Assembly (NCBI RefSeq): GCF_004337985.1
Contig: NW_021940918.1
Location: forward strand, 1,054,001-1,118,000
Direction: 5' to 3'
Source of the DNA: Pyricularia pennisetigena
Lineage: Eukaryota; Ascomycota; Sordariomycetes; Magnaporthales; Pyriculariaceae
DNA length: 64,000 nt
The position numbers were made by a program, and so were the translations under genes. Under the pieces are notes generated by a model. The model was not told the DNA's origin. It did not search any database and worked only from the letters and a program-made list of their open reading frames with translations. This document shows positions 1 to 12,284 of this stretch, one piece after another; the first letter of the stretch is position 1, and every line of letters starts with the position of its first letter.

Positions 1-391
1 TGAGAGTCCAGATGGGAAGATGCCCTGTACGTGGCGTCTTTGAAGACGCTCTCGAGTTGCTCGTGAAGAGAAAGGAGAAGTTTGGGTATGAAGCTCCTTG
101 CAATCACTCGGAATTTCTCGTGCTCGTTTATGTCATACATCGATGCTGATACCGCCAAACTTCTAGCTTCATGTTTGACAAGATATTGCCACTGGACGCT
201 GCAGTGGAGGCATATGATATGTTTGACAAGAGAAAGGTGCAAAAGGTCATTTTCACACCGTAAAAGGCGCACCGTGTAGTTGCTGCTGTGGGCAGCTTCT
301 TGCAATGTTCTTGCAAGTCAGCCCGCGTTGAGGTCACCTGAGTAGCTAGGAAAGTCTGATATCATGCAGCTTAGCCAAATAGACTTAAGCC
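1..391. other. Intergenic, 3' flank of SEN15-like gene
   Basis: No convincing gene is seen. Short reading frames on both strands (for example 82-279) have no coding-like composition. The right part should hold the 3' UTR of the minus-strand gene that stops at 392. Confidence 0.5.
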
Positions 392-922
392 TCAGTTTTG
401 CCTGGGCTTGACGATGCCGTCATGGATAACGTAGTAAGAAATAGTCGAGTCGTCCTGGACAATCGCAAGAATAATTCGCTTGCCCCGCCCCGGACCCCTC
501 CAGTGCCGCGCGAGTGAGGTTGCCGCCTCCTCGGCCGCCTCGCTCGCAGCGCCGGCACTTCCATCACCAGGACCACCGGCAGCCTCGACAACCGCAGGCG
601 GCACGGGTGGGATCGAGTCAAAGACGGCGGCGAAGCGCTCGATCGTCCACTTCTCGGCCAGATGCATGGGAAGCACCCACTCAACCTCTGGGGGCTGCGG
701 GATGCGCTGGCCGCCGCCCAGCTCCTTCTCGGCCTTGAGAATGGCGATCTGCTCGTCCGGGTGCACGTACATGCGGCGCGGGGGCAGGCCGTACAGCAGC
801 TGCCTCTCGGCACCTGAGTCGTGCGTCTTGACGCCCGTCCAGTCCTTTTCGTGCTGTAGGTTGAACTGGACGTTTTTGGTCAGATTCTCGAGCGCCACGA
901 GGCTGTGGTCGTTCCCTGCCAT
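392..922 (-). CDS. SEN15: tRNA-splicing endonuclease subunit Sen15-like
   Basis: Single-exon gene, 176 aa. The protein resembles Sen15, a non-catalytic subunit of the four-subunit nuclear tRNA-intron endonuclease that removes introns from pre-tRNAs with Sen2, Sen34 and Sen54. Visible support: the N-terminal part SLVALENLTKNVQFNLQHEK, a central segment ending in a proline/alanine-rich linker (about residues 110-140), and the C-terminal strand pattern KRIILAIVQDDSTISYYVI followed by HDGIVKPR, typical of the fungal Sen15 C-terminus. The reading frame is open upstream to 1180, but that part does not look coding, so I start at the methionine at 922 (MAGNDHS). The Ala/Pro/Gly linker is a lineage-variable insertion. 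Function is assigned by pattern recognition of a divergent family, so moderate to good confidence. Confidence 0.75.
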   Translation of the reverse strand: MAGNDHSLVALENLTKNVQFNLQHEKDWTGVKTHDSGAERQLLYGLPPRRMYVHPDEQIAILKAEKELGGGQRIPQPPEVEWVLPMHLAEKWTIERFAAVFDSIPPVPPAVVEAAGGPGDGSAGAASEAAEEAATSLARHWRGPGRGKRIILAIVQDDSTISYYVIHDGIVKPRQN

Positions 923-1575
923 CTTGAGCCTGAGGCTGGAGTGAACCAGCTGAGATAACTTCAAAAGTGTCACAAGGAAAGTATGGAATTTTTCAATTTC
1001 ATAAGAAAAGCAGATACTCAGAACACGGGCTTTTCTGGCAATCTCACGTGGTGTGGATGTTAAGAGTGTGTTATCAGATGAGATCGTGGAAATCGGATCA
1101 GAAAAAATCGGAAAAATCAAATTGCTAGTCACGATCTCCACAGGCCAGGTTATTGGCCACAAATACCCAGCCAGCCTCATGAACTGGGTAAAGAGTTACA
1201 TTCCATTACACTTTATCAACAGAAATGCAACGCCGTGCAATTGCGCTGATCCATTTCTAAGTTTCCCACAAGCCAAGAACATAGCATAAAATAACAGCAG
1301 AGAATGATAAGCATGTATTGGCCTAGAGCTTTCAAGTATTTAAAAAACCAATATCAAGGCAATAAACAAAACTGATTATGCTATCTTGTGTATTGTTCCA
1401 GAACCCGACGCCAAAACCCCATGCTAGCCACATCCGTATTACAAGTGACCTCAGCGAAGCCAAGAAAATTAAAGAAAAAATATATATATGAGGAGAAGGA
1501 ACCTGGGGTGTGACACAGTCCGCTACCAGTGCGCTCTACTGCACTCCCTTTAATGACTTTGCCAATGTCCATAGA
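923..1575. other. Intergenic, SEN15-like promoter and DUF2985 3' end
   Basis: AT-richer stretch between two minus-strand genes. It should carry the promoter of the SEN15-like gene on the right of 922 and the 3' UTR of the DUF2985 gene near 1575. No further gene is supported. Confidence 0.5.
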
Positions 1576-2592
1576 CTATACTGAAATCTTTTCCCCGGAC
1601 TTCTTGTTCTTCGCAGCCTTCCGTATCTCTTTAGGCAGCTTGTCCTTCTTGTTGTTGTAATGAAGGATACCTTTCGCCTCATCAGTCCGCAGCCTTTCCC
1701 TATCCTCGTCATTCAGAGGTATACCTTCGATAGACTTCACTGACGATCCCTCAGATCCCATGATTTGTCCTCCGATCATTGCCACAACACAGCCCAGGCC
1801 TACAAGAATGCCGGTCACGGCAGGCGGCCTGTTGAACCGATCCATGGCCCACATACATGTGGCCAACCCGATCTGCAAGAAGGTATTCCACACGAAGAGC
1901 CAGATCACGGCATCGAGTTTCCAAATAGGCGTTGGGGGCGCCCGCATGCCGCTCAAAGGCGGCTTGGGTGTCTTCTTCTCCGGTAGCGGAATCGCCTCAC
2001 GTGGTATGTTTTCGTTGAGATTATCGGGGCCGACGTCGAGAGGAAGTGTTTGTGATCCGGGGAGGCGAAACCAGCCTTTGTGGATGCCGGCGAGACGGCG
2101 CAGGCCGTCATAGTCATCTGATATGCGGTACTTCATAAGGTAGTATAGGTCGCGAAACCTCCAGGGCGCCAGTCCAAAACCCGTTACGCAGAAGAGCGCG
2201 TTGAGGATTTGAGACGCTATTTCTAGCCATATCTGTCGCGGGGAAGTAGCCTTGTCGTCGCAGTTGGGGATGCACATGGCGGGCGAGGCGTTGCAGAGCA
2301 GAAGGAAGAGCATGCCACCCCAGGCGACGACGTTCAACCCATACACCGTAATGAGGAAGCCCTTGATAGTCAGCACCCAACGCCAAGAGATTGACCAGGC
2401 GTGCTTGCAAGTCTCTCCAAATGGATACTTGGGCGGAAAATGGTAGCCATTTTCGAATGGCTCGGTGAGATGGATGAGCTCGGGAGGGATCGGTTTCTTG
2501 GTACGGTCTACCGGAACGTTTGGGATAGCGTTTTGCATGGCTCGAGGATCGACGTGGTTCTTCAACAGTGTCGTAGGCACATTGTTTGACAC
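1576..2592 (-). CDS. DUF2985-family multi-pass membrane protein
   Basis: Single-exon gene, 338 aa. It matches the fungal family of uncharacterised membrane proteins known as DUF2985. Hydrophobic segments are visible at about residues 72-100 (around TIKGFLITVYGLNVVAWGG), 121-145, 226-250 and 259-280, and the family-type motifs KHAWSISWRWVLTIKGF and LAPWRFRDLYYLMKYR flank the first two. The N-terminal 60 residues are Pro-rich and soluble; the C-terminus is basic (many Lys). Cys residues C100, C107 and C111 sit between segments 1 and 2 and could form a lumenal disulfide (inference). Substrate and compartment are unknown. It lies head-to-head with the carrier gene at 4189, about 1.6 kb away. Confidence 0.8.
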   Translation of the reverse strand: MSNNVPTTLLKNHVDPRAMQNAIPNVPVDRTKKPIPPELIHLTEPFENGYHFPPKYPFGETCKHAWSISWRWVLTIKGFLITVYGLNVVAWGGMLFLLLCNASPAMCIPNCDDKATSPRQIWLEIASQILNALFCVTGFGLAPWRFRDLYYLMKYRISDDYDGLRRLAGIHKGWFRLPGSQTLPLDVGPDNLNENIPREAIPLPEKKTPKPPLSGMRAPPTPIWKLDAVIWLFVWNTFLQIGLATCMWAMDRFNRPPAVTGILVGLGCVVAMIGGQIMGSEGSSVKSIEGIPLNDEDRERLRTDEAKGILHYNNKKDKLPKEIRKAAKNKKSGEKISV

Positions 2593-4188
2593 TGTGGGAG
2601 ACGGGTGACCAAAGTGTGTCGTTCAGAGAAGACGAGTAAAGTCGATTAATTAAAATAGACAAATGATAACAATAAGATGTAAATAAGGTCGAAAGTGTAG
2701 AAGAGGTGGAATTCTTGATGAGAAGCAAGGAATTATATGTGCGCGTAGTGTAACCTTCTAGTCTCGACAATAGACAAAATTTCCCCAGGGATAACAGGGC
2801 CGGGCTTTCCTTTTTGTTAAAACAGCCCGAGACTGAAAGAGTTGAGACGCTGTCACTGGACTTCGCTACCAGCAACTAAGTTTCGGTGCAGGGGTTACGG
2901 GGCTACCGTAGTAATTAGATTGAGTGGGGGTGATGTATTCGACTGTTTTTGGCAGAGGGTCCGGGTCCCTGAAGTCCAGAACCTGTGGCGTCAAAGGCGC
3001 GCAGAGGCTGGCATCCACAGATGAATGGGTTTGCGTGGAGAACGAGACAGTGACTGTGATTTGCCAGGCGATTGTTTGTGCATCGCCAATGACCGCATTT
3101 TGCGCTGATCTTCCAATGGCATTCCCGCTGACGTCAATTGAGGCCGTGGACGAACGGGCGATTGCGCGAGGGTCAATCAGGGAAGAGCACGGTGCACAGG
3201 AAGTCTTGGCCCAAGCTGGGCGATAAATCCCAGCTGGAGATTGGCATCCCAATCTTTCAGGAGGCGAAGCGGAACGTCGGTCTTACCTGCCTACCTAGTA
3301 ACAAAATGTGATCTTGGACTCTGTATGACGCTCACTCACATGGGAAAAATCCAAGGCCGTCATAAAATTTGAACATATCTTAAGACGATGGTTGTGCGGA
3401 GACCGAGAACAGCCGAAGCTAGGTGCCTTACGTAGGCATCATCAGAGCTGGAAAAGTGTCACTCGGACTAGTTTTTTCAAAATTTCGATAATGCTATTTG
3501 GGTATTTTAGTCAGGGTCCAAATTCATCCCACAGGAATTCACAGGCTTGTCGGGAGTTTGAGTATCTCGTATGCGATAAATTCAGCTAAGCGGGCCAGTA
3601 TTCAGGTAAGCGAAAAACTAACCAGACCGGATATTAGTAGTGCCAAGTATCGAGTTCAATTGCCGTGTGCTCACTTCGACTTTGCCGTCTGCCCGACCGC
3701 CTACCCGGCCTGGAGAAGCGGGTCACATAGTTGTTTGAAGTCGAGCCTTGTGCGGACCGAGGTTGGCGGGCACGGCGAACATATTAAGCGCTAGTTAAAG
3801 AGCACCGGCATCGTTTTTTAATCCTACTGGATGAGCTGAAGAGTATTTTCAGGAGTTCTATAGTTTCAATTGACACAGACTATCACCTACATAACTAGCC
3901 TACTGCTTCACCGTCTTTAACCGTTGAGGAAAGCGACAAGCCACCACTCTGAAGTTCGACCGCCCGCACATGCCTCGGCAGTGATTCCGAGTCGCGCATC
4001 AACTTCTACCAACCACCCCTCAGCCGCTCCTAACCATATCTCTCACTTTCAAGCTCTCCGTTATACTGAGCTGCATAATAAAATTAACCGCCGAAAAAAT
4101 AGCCAGCGCATCATCTGCATTGTTTTGTACTAAACCAACATAGGTACTTCAACAGGCAAAGCTCCGGCAAAATAAATATTCGAACGAC
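2593..4188. other. Intergenic region between divergent DUF2985 and carrier genes
   Basis: 1.6 kb between two divergently transcribed genes; it must hold both promoters. Open frames on both strands at about 2866-3252 overlap each other and show no recognisable domain or codon bias, so I do not call them. The stretch 4020-4188 is pyrimidine-rich then A-rich, as is usual for a fungal 5' leader. Confidence 0.5.
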
Positions 4189-5440
4189 ATGAGTGCACAA
4201 GGAAAGTCGGCGCCAATCGGCCCTTGGGCCCGGGCCACCGCCGGAGCCACCGGTGCCGTGCTGGCCAACGCCCTCGTTTACCCGCTCGACATGTACGTTG
4301 CTTCCCCATTGACGAACCGATGCCCTGCCACACGAACAAGAATTGACGGAGTGATCCCGCGCCAGCGTCAAGACACGCCTGCAGGTCCAGGTTAAACCAA
4401 AGAATGGCGAGACCCCCGCCCCGGGCAGCGAACCGCACTACAATTCGACATGGGACGCCATAACAAAGATAGTGGAACAGGACGGTCTAGGCGGCCTATA
4501 CGCCGGAATGGGCGGCTCCCTCATCGGTGTCGCATCGACAAATTTCGCCTACTTTTACTGGTACTCGGTTGTGAGGGCTCTATATTTCAAATCCGTCGCC
4601 AAGACTGGAATAGCAACCTCGGCACCATCTACAGCCGTGGAGTTGTCGCTCGGTGCCATTGCCGGTGCTGTTGCACAACTCTGTACCATTCCTGTTGCCG
4701 TCGTGACCACGCGACAGCAGACTCAGAGCAAGGAGGAGCGCAAGGGGCTATTGGACACAGCAAAGGATGTCATAGAGAGCGAAGACGGTGTGTTTGGCCT
4801 CTGGCGGGGTCTGAAGGCGAGCTTGGTACTGGTGGTTAATCCCGCCATCACATACGGGGCTTATGAGCGCCTGAAGGTTATCTTCTTTCCCGGAAAGAGC
4901 AATTTGAAGCCTTGGGAGGCTTTCGGTGAGTTATATCTCAATATCAAGTTCAGTATGATCCTCACTAATTCTCTAACCCTCTTTAGTTCTCGGAGCCATG
5001 TCAAAGTCTCTGGCCACGATTGCAACCCAACCTCTCATCGTTGCAAAGGTTGGTCTGCAGTCGAAGCCGCCTGCGTCGAGGAAAGGCAAGCCCTTCAAAA
5101 GCTTTGTTGAGGTTATGCGCTTCATCATCGACAATGACGGGCCAACAGGCTTGTTTAAGGGTATCGGACCGCAAATTCTGAAGGGGCTGCTCGTTCAGGG
5201 CTTCCTCATGATGACAAAGGAGAGGTAAGCAACCATGTCACTATTAAAACTCTGTGCTTTGAAAGCTGTACTGACTGTATTCCGCTGGATCACAGGGTGG
5301 AGCTTCTTTTTATCCTATTCTTGCGCTATATCCAAACCGCCAGGTCAAAACAGCTATCGAACGCTGCGGATTTGGCCTCAAAGGCGACGTCTGCGGCAAG
5401 CGGAGCGGCAAGCAAGGTCTCACCCCTAGTTACAAAGTAA
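4189..5440 (+). CDS. ANT1: Peroxisomal adenine nucleotide carrier (mitochondrial carrier family)
   Basis: Four exons: 4189-4292, 4366-4925, 4987-5224, 5296-5440; 348 aa; all joins keep frame. It belongs to the SLC25 carrier family and looks like the peroxisomal ATP/AMP exchanger (yeast Ant1, PMP47 type), which brings ATP into peroxisomes for fatty-acid activation. The three repeats are visible: first signature PLDIVKTRLQ (made by joining exons 1 and 2), second a degenerate TIPVAVVTTRQQ, third TQPLIVAKVGLQ. Other family marks are DGLGGLYAGMGGSLIGVAST, GVFGLWRGLKASLVLVVNP and GPTGLFKGIGPQILKGLL. The C-terminus is a soluble Ala/Ser/Lys-rich tail. Peroxisomal rather than mitochondrial location is inferred from similarity to the PMP47 subgroup, mainly the Asn/Phe-rich GVASTNFAYFYWYS segment. 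Confidence 0.88.
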
Positions 5441-6066
5441 AAGACATGAGAACTAGCCGGACTCTAGAACTTAGACACAGATGACTCTGCACTAAACCAT
5501 GAGGAGAGCGTTGTCGGCATTGTTGAGCACCTTTGTTACGTCTTGGACTATTTCCATCAGGCACGGTTGATATTCACACTTTACTATGTGCATGCTTTGA
5601 TATTAAGCTGGATAGAATCTGAGTCAAGTCTTTGGATTTTTGACAACTGTAAATAAATGCTACAGTGTTAGCCAGTCTTGCCCAATATGTTGTACAATTT
5701 GGCGTATTCCCTGGTTGATCGCAATTATCATTACGGTTGCCAGTTTCGAGACCGCAGGCATGCTACCCCTATTAGGCAGGCAATTGCCATACTAAATTAA
5801 TCATTCTATTCTTGGTGTCTGAATACCACCCACCCCTGTTGCCAAGCCAGACCACTGATTCGGTCACTCGCGTGTCCATGCATGTCTTGGAGGAGAGGGT
5901 TAGGGTAAAGTGGACCCAGGTCACGTGGCTAATCAGCAACCTCCAACCCTAGAGGTACTGTTCGCTTTGACCCGCACAAAGCAAAGCTTCACTTACTGAA
6001 CTCCAAAGCCCCGAAAACCTCATCGCCGCCATTCCCGACCTTCAAACTCGGTAAACCACATTCACA
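5441..6066. other. Intergenic, promoter of eL29 gene
   Basis: No gene is seen. The part before 6067 includes a pyrimidine- and C-rich stretch (about 5940-6060) expected for a strongly expressed ribosomal-protein promoter. The motif AGGGTTAGGGT at about 5896-5906 and AACCCTAGAG at about 5945 resemble telomere-like/Tbf1-type boxes seen in ribosomal-protein promoters; this is inference. Confidence 0.4.
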
Positions 6067-6538
6067 ATGGCCAGTGCGTAAACATCGAATACCAATGATT
6101 GGAGCTATCGAACCCAGGCGATACTGACCATTTTTACAGAGTCAAAGAACTCGTCTCAGCACAACCAGTCGCGGAAGGCTCACCGCAACGGGTACGTTGA
6201 GTTCCCTCCCCGCGAGCCTCTCCGATCACCGATGCGATCACATGAACGATTCCTGCCACTCGATTTGCCGCCTTAAGAAGAGCCAAAATCTGGAGGACGG
6301 AGACAGCTGACACTCTGCGTGGGCTTGTGTAGTATTAAGAAGCCCAAGACCTCAAGGTACCCCTCGCTCAAGGGTACCGACCCCAAGTTCCGCCGCAACC
6401 ACAGGCACGCGCTGCACGGAACAGCCAAGGCTATTGTGAGACCGACTCCAGACTTAGTACTCTTGTACTGGCGACAAGCGCAAATACTGACTTCCGCTGC
6501 AGAAGGAGTTCAAGGAGGGCAAGCGAGAGACGGCTTGA
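6067..6538 (+). CDS. RPL29: 60S ribosomal protein eL29 (L29)
   Basis: Four exons: 6067-6073, 6140-6191, 6333-6435, 6503-6538; 65 aa. The joined protein begins MAKSKNSSQHNQSRKAHRNG and continues IKKPKTSRYPSLKGTDPKF, RRNHRHALHGTAKAIKEFKEGKRETA. This is a near-diagnostic match to the small, very basic eukaryotic ribosomal protein eL29 of the large subunit. The length fits fungal L29 (about 60-65 aa). The first exon is only 7 nt (ATGGCCA), and the two middle introns are 141 and 67 nt. Intron-rich 5' ends are common in fungal ribosomal-protein genes. Very secure call because each splice junction is forced by the conserved protein sequence. Confidence 0.95.
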
Positions 6539-8930
6539 ACGGATGATGTTTGATCAAATTAAGCAATAACGACGGCAAACTGGGGGTTTCTCGGAAGGAC
6601 AAAAGGCATCGATTCGGCGGCGTTTTTGAAGGGTTCTCAACCCGCCACCCAGGCGTTTTTGACGAGCTTTTTTTCTAGGGCAAAGAGACATTCGTGCATT
6701 TGGGCAAACAAACCTACGACAATTTCGAATCTGTCATGATGGGTCGATAGCCTGCCTTTCGGTGCAACTCGTGCGCAACATGCACGCTGCATGCATCTCG
6801 TTTGACGAATATGACGACCCGACCTCGTTACCCTGGTGTGGTCGACCTGCAAAAACTGTTAACGCAACGTGCAGAGACCTCTTTGATTTTTACAGTCATA
6901 TTTGACGGCATTAGTGTGTACAGCACAGAGCCTATTACCATGCTCGTTTTGCTGAAGGAAACTTATCGTGCCAAGATTGATGCTTTTGTCCGCCTATTAC
7001 CAAACACCTCCGGCTGCTTGCCTCTACGGCCGCGGTGCATGAATGATGGACTACATCCCCTTGACCTCGCTAGCTTCTTGAGGCTGATTATTCTATGTGG
7101 TGGTGGTTATGACATTGGTTGTTGGTTGAAATAGATGTTGGTAGATGAAAATAAACCGACTGTGGTGGCTGTGGCATAAATGGTGTAGTTATGAGCCACA
7201 GTACAGGTATGCGCTTGGATCATGCACCCTCTTAGATAAGAGCATGAATGAAAGCTTGATTTTTTCAGTATCGTTGGATGACGATCAAGAAAGGTCTAAC
7301 GTCTTCATATTGCACTTCATGCTTGGTGTTGTTTTGCCGTTTCCCAAAATAGATACAGGTGAATGAACAGATAGGTATGGATCGACTTTATTTCCACCAG
7401 ACAGGTACCTATGTTCCATCCAATATTTGTCTTCAGTTTGTAAGTACCACACTCATCCTGTCTGATGACCAAGGCATTCCCCGTCTACCTCTTCAATCTG
7501 GGGAGAGGTAGGATGGATCCAAAGAAAAGTTGAGACGTAACACCCCTACCCACAGTTGCCCATGATTCTGTCAAGAAGAAACACCAAACTCGTCATCCTT
7601 ACCTCAAACCTTGCCCTTCCGCAGATATTCCCCTTTTTTTTCAGCCAAAAGCGACGTCGCAGTAAGCAGGTACCCAAGTACAGAAAGTATCTCATAAGTC
7701 TCCAGCTTGTGGGATTATTGTGTCGCACTTGATTCAGTCGAAGTCAAGGTAATCATTTGTGGTGGATCCCTGCTGGCAAGAAGCTTCGTGTTATTATTGC
7801 TCGGGCTTCTATTTCGATCTGTTGTATCAAACTATCAATGGATTTCTACCTGCCTAGGACCCCACCATAAACTCGTGCCACGCCTTAATTAGTAGCGCGA
7901 GGGTGGATTAGGTGTTCACTCTGTCTGCGGCTTGCAGGCCGTCTCCACTTGCACATCTTTCCCCTGCGCATTGGCGTTGTACCTAGACTCCCACTCTCAT
8001 TGCTCCAACTGGCTTTTTCCGAGGCTACTACTCCTTTTTATTGCTTCTTGCAGCCGACCTCTTTTTTTTTCTTGAACATTTTTTTCCCTCCTAACCCCGC
8101 CCCCTGTCAACGTCGCAGCAACGCTTCGGCCACCAGAGTACAGACAAGAGAAATTTATTCTTTTTGCGTGTGCGTACTGCACTCGCATCGTTCTCCTCTT
8201 TTCCTCTCCTCTCCTTTCAGGACTCCTTTGAGGTCATCAGCCGGCTGCTGCAGGAGTTTCTTCGTAGCATCCTCCGACCTTTGCTGTATCCTTTGAAGCC
8301 TCTCTTGAACAAGATCGATCCTTCGATATATTGGTTTTTCTACTGCCCGGTAGTCTCGGGCCACACATACTGAATCGACCAACGGCACATTCCAGGCACA
8401 TCTGGCAGCTAACTCTTCGCGGGTTGCAAAAATTAAAGCTATTCAATACCTTTGTTCAGCAGAGCCTCGGTTCTGTGGCACGGTGTTGGATCGCATCCGG
8501 TTTAGAGTTGGGACGAACGGACCTTTCGCACGTCGTAGCACAGCAAGCTACACGTACCATATACCTACTTCGTTAAGCCATTTCCAAATTTGGGGGCGAA
8601 GCAGCATTAATCCGGGGTCCTTGGGAAAGCCTCGAAACAGTTGTTCTACACTGTCACGGGCCACTCATTGATCAGCTTCGATCCCACCATAAACCTCGAA
8701 CAGCCTTCTGGTCCTGTTTCATATGCCGCCCACTGGTCCCTGACCTGACCCGCTTCGAACACGTACCTGCATACCCATTTCAATCCTTTTTCGTCTTGCC
8801 AGACTACACCTAAAACATTTTCCTTTTATTTCCCTTCCTTCTTTCTTGTGCCGAGCCTGCACACCTCTAATCAACGCTGAGACTCACATCTTGTTCACTG
8901 GTCGATTAGTCGACAGCGCCAACGCCAAAC
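6539..8930. other. Intergenic region and long VTS1 leader
   Basis: 2.4 kb with no convincing gene. The left part is the eL29 3' end. From about 7940 to 8900 the plus strand is pyrimidine-rich with T tracts (8058-8072, 8082-8096) and many short frames, looking like the promoter and a long 5' leader of VTS1. Frames such as 6802-7134 and 7949-8296 have no recognisable domain. Confidence 0.5.
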
Positions 8931-10949
8931 ATGTCAGCTGCTCAGTCCACCGCCACCAACAGGATGAGCACTCCCGAGGCCTCCAACACCCACGCTGCCA
9001 GCAACCGAATGAGCACGCCCGACGCTTCCAACGTCTCCTCTTTGCGTCCTCCATCCTCCCGCGCCATTGGCTCCGGCTCTCACCTCCGTGCATCCGCCGA
9101 TGTCGCTGCATTGACCGGCTCGGCCGCGCGCGGCGGCAACGCCCGCCCGTCCTCGGACTTCTACCACGGCCAAGGAAACTCAGATATTGATCCACAAGAC
9201 AAGCTTGCCCAACAGTGGATTGCTGATATTGATCAGTATGAGACTACCCTGGAAGAGATGGCCGCCGCCACGTTGGATCAAGATTTCAAGGACGAGCTCA
9301 GTGCCATCGAGCAATGGTTTAGGGTACTTAGCGAGGCCGAGCGGACTGCTGCGCTTTACGCATTGTTGCAGCAGACGACTCAGGTCCAAATCCGCTTCTT
9401 CATTCAGGTCTTGCAACAGATGGGAAAGAACCATCCAATGTCAGGAGTTCTGTCACCCGCCAACTTTGATAAGGGTCAGTTGCTATTGCATATCTCCCGG
9501 CTGTAGCCTACGGCTGTGTGGCTGACAACAATGTGCCCCTTATAGATCCCATGTCAAACCGTCTCAGCGACGCCATGAACAAACTAAGCGTCGACTCTGC
9601 TCGCAATTCGATTGCACGGGGCCCCGCGTCGCAAGGTGCTAAACGCCAGTCCGGCCTTGACCCTTCGACCATCAACATGATGTTCCCAGATGCCGCCGCC
9701 GCCATTGCGACTGAGAAGGCCAAGTTTACGCAACAGACAGGAAACCAGCCTCCGTCGAACCGCAACAGCACCGCTGTCGACAACCGCAACTCCCTGGCTG
9801 GTGCTTCCGAGGGCAACGATGCCAATGGTCAGCATCCCTCGTCTCCCTGGGGCAGTGGCGATGCGGCTCGGGCCAAACCCGCTCCGGGTCAGGCTCCCAT
9901 GGGCCAGTTTGCTGCACCCTCCATCGGTGCTGGCTTGCGCTCCCCTCGTCCCGCTCAGCTAGGTGGCAACTCGCAGATCCAGAACACAACTCTGACCGCT
10001 TCTGACAAGCCTGGCGGTGAGCTTGGCGTCGCATCCCCCTTTGGTGGACCTAGTGGCGGTAACTGGGCCTCCATGGTCAACACGCCGATGGCAGCGAACT
10101 TCCCGCAGCAGCCGGGTGGCCAGGCAGACATGCTCGCAAACGCCACTGCCATGAAGTTGGCTGCCATGTCTACGGTTAACAACCGATTCGCCTTGGACGA
10201 TGTGCGGAAGTACCGCCGGACCCGCTCCAACGACAACTCGGCGCAGAACCCCATGTCGCCAGGTATAATCCCATCCACCAACGTCGTGATGGTCGATGAG
10301 CACGGCAGGGTCCTTAGCCGTGATCAGCTCTTGACTATGCAGGGGCTGCAGGGTCAGCAGCAAATGTCCTTCACGAACCGCTCGCGCCCCAACTCTCCAG
10401 GAATTGCTCTACAGCAGGCCGCCGCTGGCTTTGGAGGCATGGCCTTCACGTCTCCTCAGAGCAACAACTTCATGCTTGGAAACGCCCTGAACCCCATGAG
10501 CGGCGGTCTTGCCCCGGTAGGCATGGGTCAATTTGGCATGGGTGGCTTGGCCCCGGAAGGCTACTTGTCTGACCACTCAGACATGAACCGCGGACGCTCT
10601 CCCCGTGGTCGTAGGGGAAGCTCGAAGCCTCCGGAAGACCCTACCGACCCCACCCTGCTCCAGGACATTCCCGCTTGGCTTCGCAGTCTGCGTCTCCATA
10701 AGTACACTGACAACCTTAAGGACATGCGCTGGGTCGATCTCATCGAGCTTGATGACAAGCAGCTCGAAGAGCGCGGTGTCAATGCACTGGGAGCTCGCCG
10801 GAAGATGTTGAAGGTCTTTGAGCAAGTCAAGGGTAAGTCAAATCAAGAAAACATGGACTGTATCACATCTATCCCGTTAAAAAGCACCAGACGCTGACTT
10901 GATTTACAAATACACAGAAGCCAAGACTGAAGGACGTCTATCTACTTAA
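8931..10949 (+). CDS. VTS1: Vts1-type SAM-domain RNA-binding protein
   Basis: Three exons: 8931-9474, 9546-10832, 10918-10949; 620 aa. Vts1/Smaug proteins bind hairpin RNAs through a SAM domain and recruit the Ccr4-Not deadenylase to destabilise mRNAs. The SAM domain is at about residues 545-608, with [40 protein letters not shown] and [19 protein letters not shown]. The N-terminal conserved helical region (about 83-165: [40 protein letters not shown]) is also typical. The middle is low-complexity, rich in Asn, Ser, Pro, Gly and Met. The last exon adds only ten residues ([10 protein letters not shown]) and its acceptor at 10917 was chosen by frame. Alternative: none likely. Confidence 0.92.
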
Positions 10950-11724
10950 GTCTTCGGAAACTGCTTTCCACACTTGCATATCCCTTTTTACAGTATACGC
11001 CCGATAGACCAGCGCTTGACTTTTATCATTTTTCATTATTCGTTGCTTTATTTTCGACCTAATATTCCTGGCCTTGCAGACTTTGGAAAGCTGTGCCGGG
11101 GTTTTTTTTTTTCTCAATCCTCTTTTTTTTCTTGGCCTTGTTCCTTCATGGTGGTCCCTGGAGGGTCCGGCGTACGCATATCTTACCGGCCCGGAGCTAC
11201 AATTTTTCATCAGTCTCATCATCATAAGCGGCCCTGGACACTTGGCTGCTGGGGATATATACGGATATAGGACCGGAGCATATGGACATTACGAAATTTA
11301 AAGCTGGAATCGTTTCGTCGGCGGCATGGGCATGGTAATAGTCGTGTAAAAGAACCTTTTAGCCTTTATCTTTTTTTTTCACCCGATCGATGGCTCATAA
11401 GGGAGCCTGGGCGTGTTCTCTTTTGAAACCATCTGGAGCATTGGGAGGAAAAGCGAAATCACGAACGAGCCATGAGGAATGGAGGGAAAAAGTCGGAAAG
11501 TAACGAGGATAGAACTCGGAAAACTTCAGGTGCGATGAGCAGGCAAAAAAAGGCATGGTCCCTACTGTGCGGACAAACAAACTGGTTCGGGGATTGGTTC
11601 GCTTGAGATATACACCAGCACATACCTTGACAATTTCCTCCCTTGTATTTCAGGTCATTCAGAAGAGTTCAATATAGTTCCAGTCAAAGAAACCGTTTGA
11701 GCGCAAAGTCTTCCTGACGCTTTG

Positions 11725-11756
<32 letters not shown>

Positions 11757-12284
11757 CCACTGGTCGCGTGCAGTCCCTTGGGTGTAAGGGAGTCCATCTT
11801 GACATGCAAACGAGAAACCTCGACAAGGGAGGAAAGATCACACGACCATGCTTACTCGCCGCGTGATAAGAAATCCTCCTTGAAGAGTCAGAAAGTAATG
11901 TGAATACACACAATATTGGGAAAAGACAACACACTTCTTCTGGCCCTGGGATGGAGCCGAGTCGTGATGGTTCAAAAATATGTTATTTCTGAGCTGCACT
12001 TTGTTACATCAAGACCGCCCAGGATTGGAAATTACTGCCGACTTTCTGGTCTGCTATGCATGCTACTCATGTTAGATAGAATCTCTTGCATAGAACTTGC
12101 AAAAACCAATAAACAAGTCATTTGAATACAAGAGTTTGGAGAAGTTGTGATAAACAGGTGATCCGGGCGCATTTACTCTATTAATCGTAAACCATTTGTA
12201 GTCCGTTGCCTTGTTCTAGATACTGGGTCCGCTCCCATAAACATGTAGCAGCGCCTGCTCATATCATAGACATCACCCTATAAA
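10950..12284. other. Convergent intergenic region VTS1/palB
   Basis: 1.3 kb between convergent genes. It holds the VTS1 3' UTR, a 29-nt T tract (11725-11753) and the 3' end of palB. No further gene is supported. Confidence 0.55.
11725..11753. repeat. T(29) homopolymer
   Basis: An uninterrupted run of T on the plus strand in the VTS1/palB intergenic region. Confidence 0.9.

Noticed and set aside
480..944. 154-codon plus-strand frame opposite the SEN15-like gene
   Set aside because: Antisense shadow of a confident coding region.
2866..3252. 128-codon minus-strand frame and an overlapping plus-strand frame
   Set aside because: The two frames overlap each other, lie between promoters and show no conserved motif or codon bias.
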